Source: Fremontodendron californicum | Taxonomy: Eukaryota > Streptophyta > Magnoliopsida > Malvales > Malvaceae | DNA: 64,000 bases | Direction: 5' to 3' | NCBI GenBank assembly: GCA_030761205.1 | Contig: JAULJL010000018.1 | Location: forward strand, 14,652,501 to 14,716,500 | Shown: one piece after another, positions 34,899 through 47,951 of the stretch | Numbering within the stretch: the stretch's first letter is position 1 | How the letters are laid out: each line of letters begins with the position of its first letter | The notes under the pieces: model-generated | What the model saw: only the letters and a program-made list of their open reading frames with translations | What the model was told of the DNA's origin: nothing | Databases searched by the model: none | Made by a program: the position numbers and the translations under genes

Positions 34899-37314
34899 TG
34901 TAACACCCTGTCCGGATAATATACCTAAAATCCGACAGAGTTTCCTTTCTATCTCAACTATAACCCTCCTACAAATAACACTTAATTCATATCCTCAACC
35001 AGCAATATTTCTCAATACTATTATCACATATATCCATGCATATTCAAAAAATTATCCATGATCTATTTATGCTCAAGCCAAAACATATTGATCTATTGTC
35101 TCATATCTTCAAATATATATAATATATCCAAAAGTAAACCTATCTCAGCAAGGTTTACTAGATCAAAACATCAAAAGATCAAGACTTCAAGAAATTTTTA
35201 ATATGATGCCCACCACGTCAAAATACTATTTGAAGCTGACAATAGAGGAAGGTTGCAATCCCGACACCTAACTGTCACCTGAAAATGAGAATATGAAAAG
35301 GTGAGATATATAAATATCTCAGTGAGTAGACAACTTTTGAAACATTTGAAAATTATGATTATAATCCTTTAAAACATAATTGACGTTTTCAAAATAAGTA
35401 ATAGTAAAACCATAATGAATAATTCGAAGATGTAGCAAAGTTTTCAAATGTATATCAGTATTATAATACCAAATCAATGTATAAAATCTGTAAAGTAAAT
35501 CAAGTTTCGTATAATTGGGCTCCAACTTTCTGTCATGCACAAGAGTACATCCATGAAATAACCAGGCAATATCCATGTAGGCATACTAATAGCCGGCCCA
35601 AAAGGCCAATACCACCATAGGACGCCCCAAAGGCATATGTGTCACTATGATGTGCCCCCAAAAGGCAAATATAACGGGATAGGAACTCTGGAGGTGGCTC
35701 CCACCACAAAAGCGTAGCACGCAGCTCCCATACCCCAGTCTAATATCACGGAATTGGGACTCCGGAGGTGGCTCCTTCCACAAAGGCGTAGCACGCAGCT
35801 CCCATATCCGATCACGGGTATAATCTCATACATTAAGTCAGATGGAGCCAAAACCATGTACATCAAATTTTATGTATAATCATATTTCATAAATCAACCA
35901 ACTTACTCGATATAATTTTTTTAAATAAATGTACTTTAATAACAAATCAATTCATATGATTATATATCGAATATACCTTTAATACGTAAAATAAATATTA
36001 TGCTAAAAAATATATATAATTATAATTAAAGAAATTTCAAATAACTATAGCTGTCGTCTACTCACAATCCTTGAGATGATCTCACTGTACAACTCGATCT
36101 GAAACTTCGGGATCCACAAGTGATGTCAGATCTACGCGGCCTAGAGATTAACGATAATTAGTGTTTATACATACTTAAAACATTACACAATTATGAATGC
36201 AACTTAAATCTCATAATCTTCCCTCAAAGTCAATACTAATTTCTCATACTCAAAACAACATATCCAAATTTTTAATATCATTTCCATAATCATTTTCTCC
36301 AAAATTCAACTCCATATTCATGTCTTTATCAAATTCCTTTCTAGTACTCCATGCCTTAGAGATTTTCATAATCCATAACCATCATTTAGTACTATATTTA
36401 TCTTAAGCAATAAATTCCTTACTATCAAGCTAGATTAGAAAATCATAACATGAGTTTGGTAAGGAATTTTGAAGTGATTTCAATTGGTTTATTTCAAACA
36501 ATAAGTCTACTTTATGAATAAAAATAACTAACTTAGACAATTAGAACAAAATCTTGATCAAATTTGACAAATCCCGAAACTATGCTGAAACAGGGGTCAA
36601 CACAGAACAGCCAACTTCACCGAATTTTATCTTTTTAACTGCTTATCGGTTTTGGGTGATTCAAAAACAAAAATTCTCATAATGAAGTCAAGTTTCTAGG
36701 GAAAATATCAAAAAAATACAAACACAGCTGTGACGAACCCAGAAAATCCGAACAGCAAGCATGCTCAACTTCCCCTGTTTTGCTTTTTCTTCCCATTTTC
36801 TTGTTCATGCTTTCAAATCCTTTTAATTCTTACCAAAAGTGAGTAAAATTCATACTTAATAGATGGATTTCAGACCTTAATATGTTTATGGAGCTAAGAT
36901 CTTAGCATTCTCAAGTAGAATATCTAAAGAAAATGGAGAATTTATCAAGAAAATAACCTTGGATGTGATTGTTGTTGAGATCTTGGTGGAATTGTTTGAA
37001 GAGAATTTTTGAGAGGATGAAGAGAATTTTGAGAGAATGAGAAGGGTCTAGCCGGCTATCACCTAAGAAATAAGAAAAAAAATTTCTAGAATTTTCAAGA
37101 TATAAAGATATTTTTCAATTTTTGGTATAATTGCACATTGGTCCCTCAATTTTTCATAAATAACCATTAAGCCCCTAAACTTTTTAGTATGTCCAATTTG
37201 ATCCTTTCTTCTTTTATTTCCTTCACTTATAACTTCTTACCAACTTCCAAGTTTGCCCTTAAAAAAAATTTTGGGATTTAACTTTACATGGTTGTACGTA
37301 ACCTGGTTGTTACA
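34899..37314 (-). repeat. 3' LTR of the Tekay-like element
   Basis: On the plus strand it starts TGTAACACCCTGTCCGG and ends GGTTGTTACA, so both ends carry TGTAAC/GTTACA inverted termini. 2416 bp against 2418 bp for its partner. The open frames on either strand (for example 34729-35061, 35319-35866) recur in the partner LTR with changes and are not genes. Confidence 0.88.
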
Positions 37315-37333
37315 ACTTACCCCCCTTAGAAAA
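37315..37333 (-). promoter_or_regulatory. Polypurine tract of the Tekay-like element
   Basis: On the minus strand CTAAGGGGGGTAAGT directly precedes the 3' LTR. Confidence 0.8.
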
Positions 37334-37359
37334 ATTTCGTCCTCGAAATTTACTTACCA

Positions 37360-37521
37360 ACTTGATTGAACAAATGAGGATATTGAGTCTACATATCTTC
37401 CTCCCTTTTCTATGTAGCTTCTTCATATGAATGATTCCTCCAAAGAACTTTCACTAATGGAATAGTCTTAGTCCTTATAACTTGGTCCTTTCTATCCAAA
37501 ATTTTAACCGGTTGCTCTCCA
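37360..37521 (-). pseudogene. Chromodomain/integrase C-terminal remnant of the Tekay-like element
   Basis: Minus-strand translation gives PVKILDRKDQVIRTKTIPLV, KVLWRNHSYEEAT, a stop, then REEDM, a stop and QYPHLF. This is the typical end of chromovirus integrase with its chromodomain, which guides insertion into marked chromatin. It is out of frame with the upstream reverse-transcriptase fragment; the deletion junction lies at about 37520. Confidence 0.8.
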
Positions 37522-38165
37522 CGGTGAATTACTAGGCCGAATGAAACCTCTGTCAACTAGGTCTTGCAACTGCACTTTCAATTCCTTTAGCTCCGAAGGT
37601 GCCATTCTATAGGGTGCCTGAGAAATAGGAGTACTGCCAGGGATTAAGTAGATAGTAAACTCCAATTCCCTGTCAGGAGGTAAACCGACCAATTCTTTAG
37701 GGAAGATCTCAGGAAACTCTTTGACCACAGGTATAGTTTCCAACTTTGCCTCATGTATGTCCTTGTTAATCACATAAGCAAAATACCCTTTCTGCAAGTA
37801 TCTATTGGCTGCCATCTTGGAGATAAGGCAAGAAGGTAAAACTTTCCTTTCTTCTTGAAAGATAAACTCCAAGTCTCCCGACTTCTTAAAAGTCATAGTT
37901 TTGGAAAAACAATCTATCACTGCATTGTGTTTAGACAACCAATCCATTCCTAAAATCACATCAAAATCATACATTCCTAATGGAAACAAATTAACTAGTA
38001 ATTCATGCTCCTGAACCATAACGGTACAATCCGGATAAACCACATCAACTTTCAAAGTTTCTCTCACTGGGGTACTAACGACCATAGAGATGTCTAACCT
38101 CCTAGACTCTCTACCCAAATGCATGACATATGAATTAGCAACAAAAGAATGAGTTGCACCTGGAT
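37504..38165 (-). pseudogene. Protease and N-terminal reverse transcriptase fragment, Tekay-like
   Basis: Minus strand: the protease active site reads LIDPGATHSFVA (about 38130-38165), then VILGMDWLSKHNAVIDC, then the start of reverse transcriptase (FPEIFPKELVGLPPDRELEF, YRMAPSELKEL, GFIRPSNSPW). It breaks off exactly where the palm domain should begin and runs into the chromodomain tail in another frame. A frameshift or stops separate it from gag near 38185. Confidence 0.85.
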
Positions 38166-38234
38166 CTATTAAGATCCTAGATTTGCCTTAGAAATTTAGA
38201 GAGTACCTGTAACCACTTCAGGAGTAGTCTGAGC

Positions 38235-39540
38235 CTATTGTTGGGTCATAGCATAAATTCTGGCCACAGTTTGAGGTCTACCAGGCTGTCCACTCTGTCG
38301 AGGACCAGTAGATGAACCAACTTGATATTGTGCCCCAATTCTATCACTAACTGCTATCGGCTGAGGTGCAGTAGTAGGTTGGGTCCTTTCCCTTTGACCC
38401 ATTGATAACTCACTAGTAACTCCTTTGTTCTCCAGCTTGGGACAATCCCGTTTCATGTGTCCCGATTCTTTGCAGTAAAAACATACACCATGTAGTCTCC
38501 AACATTCACCAGGATGATTCCTCCCACAATGGGGACACTGAGGATAAGTCAATGTACGAGGTCTTCCTGACCTCCCAGGTAGCGATCTAGTCTGCTGTTG
38601 AGTTCCGATGATAAATCTGCTAGAAGAACAACTAATAGGTTTTCTGTCTAATCCCTCTTGAAATCTCGAGGGTTTGTAACCACTGACACTGCTTTCTATA
38701 TAACTTTTCTTAGGCCTCACGTCCTCACTAGAGGACTGCCCTTTTCTTTTTCTGAACTTCTCTTCTCTATCTTTCATTTCTTTCAGATTCTATTCAGCTT
38801 TGATTGCCATGTTGACCCATTTATTAAAGTCATCTGTATCCAGGGTCGTCAACCTATCTCGAATACTAACATGTAGCCCATCTTGGAATTTCTTGCATCT
38901 GTCAGCATCGTTGGCTACTACCGATGGAGCAAATTCTGATAGTTCGCTGAATTTTTGCTCATACTCTGCTACTGACATACCACCCTATTTTAAATTCGTA
39001 AACTCAGTCCATTTCTTTTCCCGCAAGGCCCGAGAATAGTATTTTTCTTCAAACTCTCTTCGAAAATCTGCCCAGGTTATGGCAGGACATCCAGCATACC
39101 TTTGCACTGTAGTTTTCCACCATGCGTGCGCATGATCCTCCAAAAATTGCACCGCACATGGTAACCTCATAGGCTCGGGAATCTCAAGAGTAATGGAAGT
39201 AGTTTCAATTTTTTGTAGCCATGACCAGGCTAAATCTGATTCTAAAGACCCCGTGAAAATCTTGCAACCCATATTCTTAAGATCTTTACAGTAATCAACT
39301 ATAACCCCTTTTCAGCAGGGGCAATCAAAACGGGAATTACTCTTCCCAAGGCCACAATTGCCTTAGCTAAATTAAGATCAGCTGTTGGGGGTGCTGCTGA
39401 AGGTGCAACAACAGAAGATGAACCAGCGGCTGAAGATTGTTCTCCAATTTGATCAGTATTCTCATTTCTATTCCTATCCCTATTTTGGGGTAGGGGATTG
39501 ATTCTAGGCCTTCCTCTTCGACGTGGTGGCAGCGTGTCTG
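38235..39540 (-). pseudogene. Gag pseudogene, Tekay-like chromovirus
   Basis: Minus-strand frame with TAG stops near 38979 and 38787 and a shift near 39300. It starts with a basic RRRGRPR segment. The capsid part includes YYSRALREKKWTEFTNL and MSVAEYEQKFSELS. It ends with two Cys motifs, CPHCGRNHPGECW and the CCHC zinc knuckle CFYCKESGHMKRDCP. Gag packages the RNA, and the knuckle binds it. The stops look like single Gln or Trp codon changes. Confidence 0.85.
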
Positions 39541-39607
39541 ATTTCCTACATAGGTGACAATATTTTAATACTTCAACAAACAGTTCCTAAGTCTACAGGA
39601 CCTTTAA

Positions 39608-39623
39608 CCTTGCTCTGGTACCA
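39608..39623 (-). promoter_or_regulatory. Primer-binding site of the Tekay-like element (tRNA-Met type)
   Basis: Minus strand TGGTACCAGAGCAAGG, three bases after the 5' LTR. It differs by one base from the common TGGTATCAGAGC initiator-Met site. Confidence 0.8.
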
Positions 39624-39626
39624 TAT

Positions 39627-42044
39627 TGTAACACCCTGTCCGGATAATATACCTAAAATCCGACAGAGTTTCCTTTCTATCTCAACTATAACCCTCCTGC
39701 AAATAACACTCAATTCATATCCTCAACCAGCAATATTTCTCAATACTATTATCACATATATCCATGCATATTCAAAAAATTATCCATGATCAATTTATGC
39801 TCAAGTCAAAACATATTGATCTATTATCTCATTATCTTCAAATATATATAATATATCCGAAAGTAAACCTATCCCAGCAAGGTTTACTAGATCAAAACAT
39901 CAAAAGATCAAGACTTCAAGAAATTTTTAATATGATGCCCACCACGTCAAAATACTATTTGAAGCTGAGAATAGAGGAAGGTTGCAATCCCGAAACCTAA
40001 CTGTCACCTGAAAATGAGAATATGAAAAGGTAAGATATATGAATATCTCAGAGAGTAGACAACTTTTAAATCAATTGAAAATTATGATTATAATCCTTTA
40101 AAACATAATTGATGTTTTTCAAAATAAATAATAGTAAAACCATAATGAATAATTCGAAGATGTAGCAAAGTTTTCAAATGTATATCAGTATTATAATACC
40201 AAATCAATGTATAAAATCTGTAAAGTAAATCAAGTTTCGTATAATTGGGCTCCAACTTTCTGTCATGCACAAGAGTACATCCATGAAATAACCAGGCAAT
40301 ATCCATGTAGGCATACTAGTAGCCGACCCCAAAGGCCAATACCACCATAGGACGCCCCAAAGGCATATGTGTCGCAATGATGTGCCCCCAAAAGGCAAAT
40401 ATAAAGGGATAGGGACTCTGGAGGTGGCTCCCACCACAAAAGCGTAGCACGCAGCTCCCATACCCCAGTCTAATATCACGGAATTGGGACTCTGGAGGTG
40501 GCTCCCGCCACAAAGGCGTAGCACGCAGCTCCCATATCCGATCAAGGGTATAATCTCATACATTAAGTCAGATGGAGCCAAAACCATGTACGTCAAATTT
40601 TATGTATAATCATATTTCATAAATCAACCAACTTACTCGATATAATTTTTTTGAAATAAATGTACTTTAATAACAAATCAATTCATATGATTATATATCG
40701 GATATACCCTTAATACGTAAAATAAATATTATGCTAAAAAATATATATAATTATAATTAAAGAAATTTCAAATAACTATAGTTGTCGTCTACTCACAATC
40801 CTTGAGATGATCTCACTGTACACCTCGATCTGAAACTTCGAGATCCACAAGTGACGTCAGATCTACGTGGCCTAGAGGTTAACGATAATTAGTATTTATA
40901 CATACTCAAAACATTACACAGTTATGAATGCAACTTAAATCTCATAATCTTCCCTTAAAGTCAATACTAATTTCTCATACTCAAAACAACATATCCCAAA
41001 TTTTTAATATCATTTCCATAATCATTTTCTCCAAAATTCAACTCCATATTCATGTCCTTATCAAATTCCTTTCTGGTACTCCATGCCTTAGAGATTTTCA
41101 TAATCCATAACCATCATTTAGTACTATATGTTTCTTAAGCAATAAATTCCTTACTATCAAGCTAGATTATAAAATCATAACTTGAGTTTGGAAAGGAATT
41201 TTGAAGTGATTCCAATTGGTTTATTTCAACCAATAAGTCTACTTTATGAAAAAAAAAAAACTTTGACAATTTGAACAAAATCTTGATCAAATTTGATAAA
41301 TCCCGAAGCTATGCTGAAACAGGGGTCAACACAGAACAGCCAACTTCATCGAATTTTATCTTTTTAACCGCTTATCGGTTTTGGGTGATTCAAAAACCAA
41401 AATTATCATAATGAAGTCTAGTTTCTAGGAAAAATATCAAAAAAAAATACAAAACTAGCTGTGCCAAACCCAAAAAATCCGAACAGCAAGCATGCTCAAC
41501 TTCCCCTGTTTTGCGCTTTCTTCCCATTTTCTTGTTCATGCTTTCAAATCCTTTTAATTCTTACCAAAAGTGAGTAAAATTCATACTTAATAGATGGATT
41601 TCAGACCTTAACATGTTTATGGAGCTAAGATCTTAGCATGCTCAAGTAGAATATCTAAAGAAAATGAAGAATTTATCAAGAAAATAACCTTGGATGTGAC
41701 TGTTGTTGAGATTTTGGTGGAATTGTTTGAAGAGAATTTTTGAGAGGATGAAGAGAATTTTGAGAGAATGAGAAGGGTCTAGCCGGCTATCACCTAAGAA
41801 ATAAGAAAAAAAATTCTAGAATTTTCAAGATATAAAGATATTTTTCAATTTTTGGTATAATTGCACATTGGTCCCTCAACTTTTCATAATTACCATTAAG
41901 CCCTTAAACTTTTTAGTATGTTCAATTTGATCCTTTCTTCTTTTATTTCCTTCACTTATAACTTCTTACCAACTTCCAAGTTTGCCCTTAAAAAAAATTT
42001 CGGGATTTAACTTTACATGATTGTACGTAACCTGGGTTGTTACA
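39627..42044 (-). repeat. 5' LTR of the Tekay-like element
   Basis: 2418 bp with the same TGTAACACCCTG/GGTTGTTACA ends as the partner LTR. Confidence 0.88.
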
Positions 42045-42049
42045 GAGCA
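42045..42049 (+). repeat. Target-site duplication, right, of Tekay-like element
   Basis: GAGCA, identical to 34894-34898. Confidence 0.85.
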
Positions 42050-42091
42050 TGTACGTTTATAATTGTATTCTTGATCTCATGACATTTTCAT

Positions 42092-42927
42092 TTGCATGAA
42101 TGGGGTTCTAGATATGAGGAAAGAATCAGAGGAACGATTGGGTGCTTTGGAAAACAATCAAGAGGAATTTGGGCATTAATCCGGGAGGTGAAAGAACAGC
42201 TTGCCAAAATGATGAAAATGTTTGAGGATATGGGTAAGAGTAAGGGGGAATCTTCTCAGGGCTCTACATCGCCTTTGGATCAACCAAAACTATTAGGTCT
42301 AGAGCATACAATCCCTGTTGGATCCTGCACTTGTCAATGCCACAAAGGTTGCAATCCTGATGAAATTGTGGACAAACTCTTCAAAATGATTAAACCCGAG
42401 AGCCTGATACCAAGGATAGAAACCTCAGATCCCAAACAATCCCTACAATTGGTCCTAGGTCCAAACCAGTATCCTCACCCTACTATGGCCCAATTGTCCA
42501 CTAGGATGACCACTACGAGACCCTTGAATCCCACTCCATCACCACTAAGTTCCCCAACTCCTAGGCCATGTGTGACTAAGAAGCAACCCAAAAACAAGAC
42601 TCAAGAGTAGTATGATCCCATTCCAATCAGCTACGAAATCTTCACCCTATACTGATCCAAAATCACATGGTTGCCTGTATCCCGCTGAAACCCCTGTTAC
42701 CACCATATCCAAAGTGGTATAATCCAAATGCAAGATGTGATTATCATTGTGGAATTGCTGGCCATAGCATTGAAGACTGTAAAGCCTTCAAAAAGAAAGT
42801 GCAATCTCTTATAGAGATCAAGTGGATTGATCCAACAACACTGATTGATAGAGGGTTAGGAAAGCGTCATTGGGATTGGGAGATATATGGCAATGATGTA
42901 GAAAGACTTCGGTTTGATATGATGTAG
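42092..42927 (+). pseudogene. Gag remnant of Ogre-like element C lacking the capsid core
   Basis: The first frame (42092-42610) gives a possible coiled coil with EQLAKMMKMFEDM, then a Pro/Ser/Thr-rich region. After a stop at 42608-42610, and at least one more before 42667, the second frame (42667-42927) gives PPYPKWYNPNARCDYHCGIA and GHSIEDCKAFKKKVQSLI. That is the Cys/His motif that ends Ogre-type Gag, comparable to about 1036-1110. The capsid domain seen at 218-560 and 56800-57087 is missing between them. Whether this is a deletion or a naturally short gag of a non-autonomous subfamily cannot be told from one copy. Confidence 0.65.
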
Positions 42928-43192
42928 TAGGATTTCACTTTTTCAATAGCCGGCTTTTATAGCCTTAAGATCCTAGGACGAATAAAGTGCTTGTAAAGAC
43001 AGTTTTAACTACTGCTCAAATTTTGTAAGACATGGTTTATACCATTGTGAACACTGATATGGGAATGAATTGGATGTGCTTCAAATTTATGAGATGTTGA
43101 TGATTAGATTCCTCTGATTCTTATTTCCTCCGTGATATCTTCCCCTTTGCATTTTGCATCCGATCAATTATTTGCCATACCATACATTCATA
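42928..43192 (+). other. Non-coding internal sequence of Ogre-like element C
   Basis: Nothing recognisable. It ends at the target site TCATA (43188-43192) of the solo LTR. Confidence 0.5.
43188..43192 (+). repeat. Target-site duplication, left, of solo LTR D
   Basis: TCATA, repeated exactly at 47952-47956. Confidence 0.9.
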
Positions 43193-46100
43193 TGTAGAGA
43201 CCTAATTTTGTCCGAACCACTAAAACAGGTATGTTTTCTTTCCAAATTGATGTTTCAGAATGTAAAAATATTTTTTTCATCCTACAGGTGGTACTCCGGG
43301 ACTTAGTCTAAGAAGACGAGCATAAAAAGTCAAATTTGAAAAAGTCTACCCCGAAAAGTCAACTATTGAAAAAGTCAACCCACTTTCAAAATCAAGATTT
43401 GAAGTTCAATTGGAAAATGGCAAAAGAATTTTGATAATCCGAGGTCTACATCGAAAGATATGGAGTTCGAAAGTTGGGTTACGGAGATTCAGTAGAACGA
43501 AAACCCTAGTTCGAGACATTTGGGAAAAAGTGTTTAAACGATCAAATTGGTCGAAATTGAAGGTTCCAAATGAAAGATAAGCACTAACTACGAGTAATGG
43601 AGAAGCTACATGGAAGAAAAACTGAAAGAAAAGTCAATCCGGAAGAAAACCAAGGATTAGGGTTTTTGGTGGATTTCGGTGAAACTTGGAAGAATTACAT
43701 AAATGACCCGATTCGGTAAGACTAAAACCCCTAATGGATAAGGATTGATTAAAAAAAGGATATCGCAAGGCTCAGTTTGAAGAAAATCTAAAAATCGGAC
43801 TTGTTTTGAGCAAAACCGGGTTTCGGAGGCAAAAGGGCAAAATTGGAAAATTTGGGAAAAATAGCAAATGAACTCCAAAAATTTTAAAAAATTGCAGATC
43901 TCATTATTAAATCATTTTGAAGATATTGGTGAAATAAAATCTTGATTCGGAGTTCGTTTGCAAAATGGCCAAATCCCGGGTCCCCTATGTAGAAATTCAA
44001 GAAGATAAATCCCAAAAAAATAGCAAATTAACTCAAAAAATTGCAAATCTCATTTTTAAATTATTTGGAAGAGATTGGTGAAAGAAAATTCGGATTCGGA
44101 GTTTGTTTGCAAAATGGCCAAATCCCGGACCCCTAATGTAGTAATTCAAGCAGATAAATCTTGAAAAAATACCAAATCAGTTCCCAAAATTATGAAAACT
44201 TCCAGATCACACTTTTAAAATATTTCGAAGAGATTGGTAAAGTAAAATCTGGATTTGGAGCTCGTTTAAAAAATTGTAAAGTTTGGGAGTACAAAAGGGC
44301 AATTTTGGAAGAAAAAAATCTAAATAATTAGCAAATGGACTTGAAAAATTTTGAAAACCTCCAGAATTAAATTTTTTATTATTTTGAAAGTATTGAAAAA
44401 AGAAATTTTGAATTTGGAGTCTGTTTTCTATTTATTTATGTTCGGGGGGCAAAAAGGTCATTTTACCCAAGAAATCGAAAAGGCTTTTCTTTCCTTTTAA
44501 AAAAATGAATCATGGGCTGGAAGAAGAGGGGTTGGCCGGCCAAGGCCCAAGGATGGGTAGATTTTTTTTATTTTTAATCAAAAGGCCAACAATGAAAAGG
44601 AAGTTAGTTATTTTTTGATCAAACGTTTGCAAATAAGCCACATTGAGCAATGCATGAAGAGGGAGAGTGTCAACATAATGGCTTAAGATTCTTGAACAGC
44701 TGTAATTGTGGATAGCTGATTGCCTAATCTAAGGGTGATAATTTCATATTTTAAACATCTTGGATCAATAGCCTTTGGATGAAAATTGGTTGAATGAAAA
44801 ATGACAACATCCTAGCATTAGAGGGGGCATTCGGCCACTACAAGGGGGTCTCTCTCCCTTTTCATTTTCAGCTATTCACTCTCTATTCTCTCTTGGTTTT
44901 TGCTAATTTTTCTCTCCATTTTTGAAAGGCAAAAAGAAAAGTTTAGAAAAGAAAAGAAAGTTAGAAGAGAAAAAGCTTGAAAGATAGCTTCTAGATATTG
45001 CTTTAAGCACCATACTCTTGCACTTTCTTTGATTCTCCATTCTTGATTTGCTGTTTTCATTTAATATTTGGTGAGTTTCTTTTGATTTTTCTTTTTAAAT
45101 AAGTGTTTTTAATATTCTTCTTTAAGTTCCTTCTTAATTCTTCCTTGTAAAAAGCTTTTGAAACTTTTTCTTTTCTTTTTTGAAGTGGCCGAATGGCCTA
45201 GTGTTTTTGTTGTTGCTATTTTGCATTTTTATTTCATGTTATTATTGATGTTTAACAAGTTTTAATGCTTTAAATCTTTTTCTAATACATAAACATGAAG
45301 CTTGTTTTAATTTGGTTGCTTGCTTATTTCCATTTTTGAGTCTATTATCATGTTTATTTTACTTATCTTGCATTTTTGATTTTTTGTTTTCAAAATGTTT
45401 AAGTTTGTTTATGTTTTACATTTTGTAATCCATGTGTTTGTGAAAATGCCTATTTATTTTCATGCCTTTACTTTATGTTTTCATGATTTGAGTGTTATTC
45501 TTTAGCTATGCATGTTAGTATATCATGTTTTTGTGGAAATGCCATGTTCATTTTGAAGCATGAGGCCATTCGGCCACCCCCCTATTTTATGCTTTGCATG
45601 TACATTTTCATCATGCTAGTTGATAGGTTTGCATTTTCATGATATTTGGTTGAGTATTTTGTTTAAGCATGCCATATGTTTGTGTTATTACCATGCATTT
45701 TTTAGGTTTAGGATTGGTTTGCTTTGCCATGCATATTCATGCATTTTAGACCTAGGTTGCATTAAATGCCATGCAAGTTCATTTAGGTTTAGGTCATTTT
45801 ATTGATGCCATGCATTTTTCATATCATTTAGGTTTTAAATCATGCATTTCATACATCATATTTGCTGTATTTTTCATGCATTTTATGTCTTTGCCACTTG
45901 ACTTATGACTTAGGCCAATCAATGGTTCAAAGTCATGCTCACTTGAGCATACTTGTGGAAAATTAAAGAGTTGTCAAATTGATTATTCTACCTTTGTGAT
46001 TTTTTTTTACTTAGCCAATTTTTTTGCCTAACTTTTCAAAAGTGTTAGCTACTGTTTGTGAGTCTTTTAGAGAGTCTCTAATAATTTTACTTTTATTTTT

Positions 46101-47951
46101 AAATGATTTTATCAAAGGCAAAAGAATGTGTTTTGGCAAAACAGTTTTTTCACCCAGTACTCGTGCTTTCCCAATTTTTCTGGGCAGTCATACTTAATTA
46201 GAAAATTAAGCCGATTTTTTTCCCTGTAGTTTTACATGTCCTAAGTCTTCAGTAATTTTTTTTAGATTTTTTTGAATTTTTAAAAATATGGTAAAAAATC
46301 ATTCTTTAAAACTGGACAGTGGAGGAAGAATTGAATTTGAAGGAAAATCATTTTTCTATTTTGGTTAAGTTACTTAGAGGGGGCTAATTAGGAAATTTAG
46401 CTACTGACTTAGGGTAGTTTCTAAGCTTTTTTAAACTCTAAAAATAATTTTTTAAATCTCGGGTTAAGGGTGGTCAAGTCCGGGATTTTAAACTTAAAAA
46501 ATTAGAGCCATTTAAAAGGGGTTTAGCTAGGTTTTTATTTTTAACCTAAGCTTTTCAAAATTGTTTTCAAACAATCACAAAGTATTTTGGTTTTAGAATA
46601 TTTAATTTGATATATTTCTCTAAGGTAGCCGGATATTGTTTTAGATATACGGATTTCCTTAATTAAAGGAAAAAATACATTCTCATGCATTGCATTTTCC
46701 ATATTCATGCATATTATATAATATGTAATTTTTGCTATGTTTAATTTTCATGACGGTGTTATTATCTTTGATTTAAACTTTTGATATTATATTATTTGTT
46801 ATATGGTTTTGAATATTTCATGATATCTTATGCTTTTTATTTAGTTATTTTTGTCATATTATTTGGCATATATTATGTTCATGCATTATTATTTTTATTT
46901 TTATTTCCATGCATATTATATGATAACATTATTTTATGTTTCATGTCATTTAGATTATATGCCATATCATTTATATTTTCCATGTCATTTAAATTATTTC
47001 ATTTCGTATAGAATATATTATGTTACCTAGGTCATTTCATTTCATGTGGAATATATTATTTTACCTAGGTCATTTCATTTCATTTAGAATATATTATGTC
47101 ACATAGGATATTTTATTTGATTTAGAATATATCATATGACTTAGGATATTTCATTTCATTTAGAATATGCTAAGACATTTAAATTATGTCATACCATTTA
47201 GGTTACATTATATTATTTAGACTTTGCTATGTCATTTTATTTATGTCATACATATTCATATTTTTTAAAATGTTTTGAAAAAAGGTAATGATTTTCAATA
47301 AAATAAAGATATTCCCGAGTTAAAATAATGAGTTCTCTGCCGGGTTTGCTGGGGAGGATATCATCCATTATCATTAATAACAGAATATCTTCTTTAAAAT
47401 AAGAATGATTCGGAAAGTTTTCCAAACTAATAAAATTTTTTATATTTTGTCACGTTTGTTGGGGAATATAGGAAAATTTTGAATTTATAAATTCCAGATC
47501 ATTTTCAATTTAAAATGGAATTATTTTTCTTTAAATTGGGAATTAACTTGAAATACTAAATTTAAAACTGACTTTTTACCGAGACTTGAGATAACACATG
47601 ATTAATAAGGTACCGTTTTATATGGACGTTGTGGGGGTTCTAATCCTTCCTCACATGTAACCGAGTCCCGAACCAGCTTCTTTGATTTCTCTGGTTTAAA
47701 ACGCAGACTTTAAATTGGTTTTAAAAATATTTTATTAATTTTAAAATATTTTATAAAACCGATTTTAATAGGTGGCCGATCACACCTAGCTAAAAAAGAT
47801 TGGTGGCGACTCCATGTCTTTTTCAAGGTCATTTTCAAAACCTTCATTTTTCAAGAGGAATTAAGTCAACTTTTCCTCGATTTTTTTTAATGTCATGCTT
47901 AACAAATAATAAAGTCTTGCGATGAGACTTGTTATTTTTTAGGTTGTGACA
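43193..47951 (+). mobile_element. Solo Ogre-like LTR (D), 4759 bp
   Basis: It starts TGTAGAGACCTAATTTTGTCC and ends TTTTTTAGGTTGTGACA, flanked by the perfect 5-bp duplication TCATA. No primer-binding site or internal region follows, so the original element was removed by recombination between its LTRs. It contains the roughly 158 bp repeats (about 43830-44330) and the CATTTAGAATATATTATG array (about 46940-47230). The open frames inside are AT-rich and have no family resemblance. Confidence 0.9.

Larger units (their letters stand above)
34899..42044 (-). mobile_element. Tekay-like chromovirus retrotransposon, internally deleted, minus strand
   Basis: Two LTRs (34899-37314 and 39627-42044) with exact 5-bp target-site duplication GAGCA. 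On the minus strand the order is 5' LTR, tRNA-Met-type primer-binding site, gag, protease, start of reverse transcriptase, deletion, chromodomain tail, polypurine tract, 3' LTR. The LTRs differ at roughly 3 percent over the first 450 bases compared by eye, so it is older than Athila-like element 1. It interrupts the internal region of Ogre-like element C. Confidence 0.88.

Noticed and set aside
34729..35061. 110-codon plus-strand frame
   Set aside because: It crosses the left boundary of the Tekay-like element, so it is a chance fusion.
35319..35866. Minus-strand frames in the Tekay-like LTR (also 40088-40596)
   Set aside because: They sit wholly inside LTRs, differ in length between the two LTRs, and resemble no protein.
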